NCBI GenBank assembly: GCA_958299035.1
Contig: CATQJL010000316.1
Coordinates: 44,947,585-45,011,584 of the forward strand
Origin: Cylicocyclus nassatus
Lineage: Eukaryota; Nematoda; Chromadorea; Rhabditida; Strongylidae
DNA length: 64,000 nucleotides
Direction of reading: 5' to 3'
In this document: piece after piece, positions 57,841 to 64,000 of the stretch
Layout: each line of letters opens with the position of its first letter
Numbering within the stretch: position 1 is the first letter of the stretch
Notes under the pieces: generated by a model
Database searches by the model: none
What the model saw: the letters and a program-made list of their open reading frames with translations, nothing else
What the model was told of the DNA's origin: nothing
Translations under genes and position numbers: made by a program

Positions 57841-60800
57841 TATGCATGATAATGAGCATAATGTGTGAGCTGATTAGTCCGGTTAAGCAATTTAAAGTGA
57901 TTCCTTTCTAGTTTTTGGTCCAGAATTGTGCATCAATCTAATAATTAGGGAGTAATTCTCACAGTACATCGCACTCTTGCAGAAAGCACCCAAAGTTATG
58001 CTTTTTACAATAGAAAATGAATAAATATCTACGTTGCCACTGTTCCTGGAAAAGTAGCAAATAATAAACCTGATCCGATATAGACGTCGGTATATCAATG
58101 TGATTTGAATCACTGAGCTCTGCGCATCTCGAAGTTAATTATTACGGCAATTCAGCATAAAATCGGAAACTAAGCGTGTTCTTTTTGCTTTTATCTCAGA
58201 GCTTTTCTTCCATATCATTCTGGCTTCTTCACAAAGAATAAAATCTTTTGTTCGACAAAATCAATGCCAAGCTAATTCATCGCGATAGAAGGAAGTAACG
58301 ATTCTTCAGAAATAGGGCAACGGAACTTTCGTGTAAACTCAATATAAACATAGTAAGTGAGACTTGCAGGTATGAATGAGATTTTGTGCAATTTGCACAG
58401 ATTATTTTAAAGCTAAACGCATTTAATTCTGCAGAGGGATTTTAATGCAATGAAATGCACAGCAATTTCAGACCTAATTGTATATTTTCAATGGAAAGGG
58501 GACCGAAAAAGACAAAACTGACTGTGAGAGAAGAGAAGAATAAGAACGAAATTATAGCGGACATCTCTAGCAAGATGGATCAAAACAAGCTTCATCGCAA
58601 GCGTCAAGAAAAACACAAGGTGTTTTCGCAACAGATGCTTCGAAACGCACGTATCATTGATTGTTCATGTGACCAAGCACTGATATTGGGTGGAACACAG
58701 CTGATTTGCACATTTCAGCAAAAAAACCGCTATTTACTGCTCGACGAATCAAACAACACTGCATTTCCCCAAATATTGCCCATTACAATTCTTCGTGAAA
58801 AAACCATCGAATTCTTATAACTTCTTTCGAAGCAGATTTTTGCAGAAACTGAAAACATCACTGAACTGCTACGAATCCGGCGGTTCAGAATCTAAGCCTA
58901 ATTTTGAAAACTACTGTTGTTTGACCTATCGCGACGTATTTATCGCGACGTATTTGTCGCGACAAAGCCGTCGCAAGGCGCTAATTTCCTTGATAATAAG
59001 ATTCAAGGATCTAAAAAAACATTTCTGAATTTCTAGCAAGTTTCCGACTTAGAAGGTGCTCCGAATTAACAAAAAAGCTTTTACACAGCATTTGGTGATT
59101 AGTTAAAATGTTTTCCTCGAATTTAGGTCAAATCTGCGAAGATTCTGGATAATTTACAAGGTTTATTGAAGGAACTGAAAGCACAGTGTATTGCGGTGTT
59201 TCTTATGAATAAATTGTATGAATCCTCTCAGCACATCTTCAAAAATACTAGGTTGGCTAATAAATAATTTTAGGCGCGCGGCTCCTACAAACTGCAAAAA
59301 ATTTTGTCCAGTATTTGAATCTCTGGAAAGAGCACTTCAATGAACATTGGAATGTAAATTCTGTTGAATAGGAGATATTTCCCGATGAAGAAATAACACA
59401 AGTGAAGTATCCCGATTTCCTTATTGTGCGCAAATAGGGAGAATTTATATCTTGAATAAAGAATATTGATAAAAATATCAAAACTATCTAATCTGAGGAA
59501 ACCTGGGTGTATAAAGATACCAAACTCCATTTCTACATCAATCCAGCAGGATAACCAAAATTAGAATATAAAAGGGCTGATATTGAAATTTTAGCCCTGT
59601 TGGGGCATGAATTCCTTTGGTGATAGTAGAAAATCCTCAGTTGATATGTGAGAGTAGAAGCTCCAAGCTATTTCAACGCAAAATATCTGCAAAAGAACAA
59701 CGAACCAAATTTTTCAGGTAGATTCTCATACCAAAACGAGCCTAACATTTAGCAATTATCAGAAACGTTTGTTATGCAAAAAGATGTTGCATGAGAATGG
59801 CTGAGTCTGGCAGAATCCTTGCATTAGAGGTAAAGAAGGCCGCAGAGCTATAAACGCTATCCGCTTCGAAAGTGCAGGTGTGTGTGTCACGAGGATAGCA
59901 TAGTTCTATGCTCACTTTGCCTCAAAGCAACTTCGAGAAGGGGGAAAAGCTCCAAGTGAAAAATATTGACTTTACCCTGACGAACTGCATTTCGTAGGGT
60001 CAGCTGCCATTCTTCAGCCATCAAATACGAATTTAGTGTTGACTTGCACCTTTCGAATGCAAATAGGACAAAGAGACGAGGGGTCACTGCTAATCTTGAT
60101 AAAAATGAAGGTCACATTTGAGTATCACTGGACTCGTCTTTGCTCAGCATGTTAGCAGGCCTCGCTCAAATTAGATTAGACAGGAAGTGCAAATTGGGGA
60201 TTCAGCCAAAACTTCGTAAGAAATTTAGTAAGCTGATCACGTATAACATATTGATTTCGCATGTTAGCGCCATCCACCGAGGTTACGGTAGGCATGCGAT
60301 AACGGGTTCATCGTAAATTGCCCAATCCTTGTCAGGGGTTCTTGAATAAAATTATAGTATGCGCAACATTAATTCCCCTCTTAGGAGCATGGGAGCGGCC
60401 AAGGCAAGCCAACATGAACAATGGCAAAGTGAGCTTTTTTATCCCCCCTTTCCTAGACCGTTTTTTCATGCTTTTTTGCGTAAACTTAGTTTAGATAGAG
60501 TTCTAGGCGCCTAGCTGTCTCTCAGCGATTATATTCATTGATGGTAATCACAGGTCACACTTGTAAATCTGGTATTGTTTTCCAGCGTGCTCCTACTTCG
60601 CTTCTCTACCACCCCCCCCCCCTTCCTTGCCTATATCTGCGAAGAATATACAGATTATACATGGTGTGTATACTTGGAACTTGGAACCTGAATCAGTGAT
60701 GAATGTTTGTTTCCCACTTCTATGAACCTGCCCAAAGTTCAATATATACCCACTTTGATCTTGCGAAAAGATCCAATCAGGTCAAAGAAGGGGTGTTCAG

Positions 60801-63800
60801 CAGAAAAAGAGAAAGGACCCATATTCCCGCATCTAAACTTCTCTATCAACGAAGCATGACCTAACAAAACCGGATCCCAGAATGAGTGATCAAAAACCCT
60901 GATTTCAGTCCCTAATGTTTACCGAGAGTGAAGTATCTCTCAGAATAAATGACGCAAGCTAAAGATCGAACAAAGCCTCGTCGAGTTTTAAGTGGTTATC
61001 TGGCAGCCTTATTTCCTGGCTCATATGATGCACTTGCAGCTCTCAGCTTCTCCGCATTCAGATCAAGCTATTTGAAATTTGATAAGTAAAGCAAGAGTGT
61101 TGAATTCCTTATGATCTACAGAAAATCACGTGCATTCTTGGCGGCTGATTGTTTGTTCCTTGGTGTTGACCACGAATAACAGCGGACATTGCAATGCTAC
61201 CGTATACTATTGACTACGATAAGTGGGATTTGGAGAGCGGATAGAGGTGGTGGGACATTTGGTCGCGCATGTGATATCCCTCTTCAAGCAATTGCTGAAA
61301 ATCAAAGGTTTCTCACGAAAATTGGTGGAATGCTTGACCAATAACGACGACGCCTAATTTTGCTGTGGGACGACGCGATTTTGCACAACTTTCGGCGTGG
61401 GAGGACTTTGTGGTTATTTACGAAATGCGGGTTTGTTTTGTAAACAATTATGAACATTTTTCCAAACGACGGTCCCTACAGGTTCCAAGAATGTAAAAAG
61501 TTGAAAAAATATTGATCTATGGGAGAAATAGAAATACTAGACCTACGGGAAATATGACTTTGCAACGGGTGTAGGCCACTGCTGGTGCACCTTGTCCCTG
61601 ACAGCAAAGAGTGCGCGGGCCACCGGTGGCCCACATCGTCGTCAATGGGTTAGAGCATTTCTCAAGCATTCCCACCATTCTGCAGATAATCATAAAATCA
61701 TGCCCACACCTCTTACTTCCTAATACTCGCAGCTGCCTACCCTCGTGTGGCATTACACAGTCGTAAATCTCTGCTAAAGATATAAACCTATTTGAAGTTC
61801 ATGCAGTTGGTATATTCTTAGCGGGCATAGAAGATAGGATTGATGGAAATTTTGCAGTTTTCCCACTTTGCAGAGTTATCGTCGTCAAAGAGACGAAATT
61901 CATGAAAGAGGATGGAAACATTCGTTATTCGACGCAACCTCCAAATACTAACAAGTTGCATAGCAACAGAGTCACAAGTACATATCCACTACATAGCTTA
62001 CATTAAACTTGGTATTCACGATGAGAGCCTGCTTTGCATCGAGCATGAGTTCACAATGCATCAATAGTAGAGCCCGAACTGAGAAGGGAAGGAAGGAACT
62101 GAGTTGATTTGGTTTTTGTGAAAGTGCAGCAAATCGTCCAATGCAGCACATCCTCTGACGCTCTAATATCAGATCTGTCTTATAGATGCTACAGCGTTTT
62201 TTTATTAAATCATATTGTTTTGAATGAATATAGCAAGATTGATCGACACATTCCCGGGACTCTATTTTACAGAACATGATTCATACTTGCATAATATAAA
62301 AGCTTTCAATAAATATTTCAACAGAACACAAAACGGACCAAGTAATGTCGGCGTCTCCGTTAAAAACAATGCCAAATTTGCCAAATAGTGCCAAGTTCCC
62401 AGCTAGGGATCACCAGGTGAATTGAAAGAGGTGCGAATCGCGAAATTTTGATGTGGGCGTAGAAATCCCAGAATTGCCGGAACCTGTTTTTACTGGCTAG
62501 TAATCAAAAAATCAAAAAATTTTGATCTTAAATTTGAAATTTCAATGTGAAAAGAATCTTTCGAGGGTGACAGCCACACCGTCCTTTTCCAAAATATGGG
62601 GCTATGAGCCAGCACAAGTTGGGAAAAATCGGCAAAAATTCTCCAAAGGTACGACTTGGACAGAGGAACCCCTTTAGGCCAAAATCCTCTATTCTAAGAT
62701 GTTTTCCATTTTCACTATGTCAGATTTACTTCAAATCGCACGATACATAAGCCATTCTCCCTACATAAGCTCAAGAGAAAAAGCGTGGATATTAGTCTTT
62801 GTCTCGCAGCTGATTCGATGGAGTCAGTTCTAAAAAAAACGTCGATACGCAACTGCAAGGCTGCAATCAACTGCAAGGCTGCTTGTTTGCTGCGTTGCAG
62901 AAAAAAGGAACAAGTGGCGAGGCTGTGCCAAGCAGTAGAAGGGGCTGCTAGGGATGAGATGAAGTTAGAAAATTGATATCGGCAATGAACATATGAAAAG
63001 AAGGTTTGCAAGCGTCAGCATCTTGTGTTGTGTCATCACATTTCGCTTGCAAAGACGATTTGACAGCGTTATTTGAAAAAGCGAATGGCTACGAAGTTTT
63101 GAGAATGGGAACGAAAGTAAAGGAAGCCGCTGACTAGACTTACACGACATGGACAAGCAAATATGTATTGAGCTGATACATAAGTATTGCAGGGAAAATT
63201 TAGAAAATTCTTTCTGATGATACGTTGGTATAAAATATATAGAAAAAATCTTGTAATTTTTGAGTGTTCAGATCTATATTTACAATTGCCATACTGCAAT
63301 GATAAAAGCGGATAAAGAAAAGCACTGAAAAATAGTTTTTCAAATTTCGGTTGCTAATTTCGCTGAGACGTTTTCTAAAATTTCACTTTAGTCCTGCTTT
63401 CGGTTTCAGTGCATTTTTTATATGAGAGAAATTCGTGATGCCGTTTACAATAAGGTATAATTTTCGAAATTTTCTATTCAAATTTTTGCTTCCAGTTCGG
63501 AAAATGTGATATTCATGACAAAATACAACTGTACTCTACAAGTTACAAAAATTACTGCTATACTTCGAAAAAAATACTCTAACGTTTAAGAAACCAGGTT
63601 ATTTATTTTTTTTTGTTACAAGACTGATGTATAGACCCGATAATAGCAATAAGGCGCAAAGCAGAAGCATTGTGCTTTTTATGCGAAGCACTAGAGGATT
63701 TGTGAATAAATTTTCTTACTTCTAACGTGGGCATGCAACGATTTACATTAACATACAAAATTGATGGAAGCAACGATATTCAATTAGCAAAAATTGAAGA

Positions 63801-64000
63801 AACGACCACACATTACTAATTGTTCACACTGATGCATAGCGAATAAACTAAATATGTTCATGCAGCAGTGCACGGAAAATGGATACGTAAATCAAGGTTA
63901 AGCGATCCGGTTCGGATTGGATGCGCAAATGCATGACCTAAGAAAGGTCGGCTTCGCAGATAGAATGCTAATGCGTACTGAATATGCAAAAAAGTGGAGC
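57841..64000. other. no gene recognised
   Basis: A 6.2-kb stretch. Items seen are TCGCGACG-type repeats near 58930-58965, a mariner-like terminus at about 59250, a C-run near 60612-60622, and a perfect 16-bp palindrome GGGCCACCGGTGGCCC at 61617-61632. A short plus-strand frame at 62785-62976 repeats NCKAAINCKAA near its middle. None is convincing as a gene. Confidence 0.35.
59250..59290 (+). repeat. solo mariner-like terminus
   Basis: TAGGTTGGCTAATAAATAAT followed by TTTAGG resembles mariner 5' ends. Downstream sequence to 59640 has a stretch reading TWVYKDTKLHFYINPAG that faintly recalls a mariner catalytic region. Stops and poor overall fit keep me from calling a transposase relic. No right end was found. 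Confidence 0.4.

Noticed and set aside
59285..59640. possible mariner transposase remnant
   Set aside because: Only one short stretch (TWVYKDTKLHFYINPAG) is suggestive; the catalytic Asp pattern and flanking blocks could not be found.
61617..61632. perfect 16-bp palindrome GGGCCACCGGTGGCCC
   Set aside because: Isolated and short; no repeat or operator context in this organism type.

Overview
The window looks like nuclear DNA of a nematode, most likely a strongylid such as a hookworm. The evidence is one long multi-exon gene with small exons and introns ending in TTTCAG or TTTAG, an RTE-type LINE relic, Tc1/mariner-type termini, and a dense load of short inverted-repeat elements in AT-rich sequence. 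There are no operons of bacterial type and no phage or CRISPR features. All coordinates were read by hand.

The one clearly functional gene is a receptor-type guanylate cyclase on the minus strand, start codon at 33196-33194 and stop at 15508-15506. I could join 34 exons (4080 nt, 1359 aa) with every splice junction in phase. The protein has a signal peptide, a ligand-binding ectodomain of the ANF-receptor type, one membrane segment, a kinase-homology domain, a short coiled coil, an intact class III guanylate cyclase domain, and an extra C-terminal tail of about 270 residues ending in a very basic stretch. The gene would make cGMP in response to an extracellular signal; the ligand cannot be read from the sequence. 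At least six introns carry transposon-derived inverted repeats.

Left of the gene (1-15500) is repeat territory. It holds a decayed RTE LINE (1020-2345, minus), several fold-back elements, and a Penelope-like retroelement (about 4910-6310) inserted in the middle of a PIF/Harbinger-type inverted-repeat element. This retroelement has an open reverse transcriptase frame and, downstream of it, a hammerhead-ribozyme core. A 1.1-kb near-perfect palindrome with a 9-10 bp target duplication (12218-13339) is probably a Mutator-type fold-back. A small possible minus-strand gene lies at 11106-11640. Nested MITEs with a tRNA-like A/B box pair lie just beyond the cyclase stop codon.

Right of the gene (33.2-64 kb) I recognise no conserved protein gene. 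It holds palindromic MITEs flanked by TTAA-like sites, further Tc1/mariner-type inverted-repeat elements, and a 1.55-kb Tc1-ended fold-back (55328-56882) whose two long arms each encode the same C2H2 zinc-finger-like segment. The long stretches between them look intergenic or intronic.
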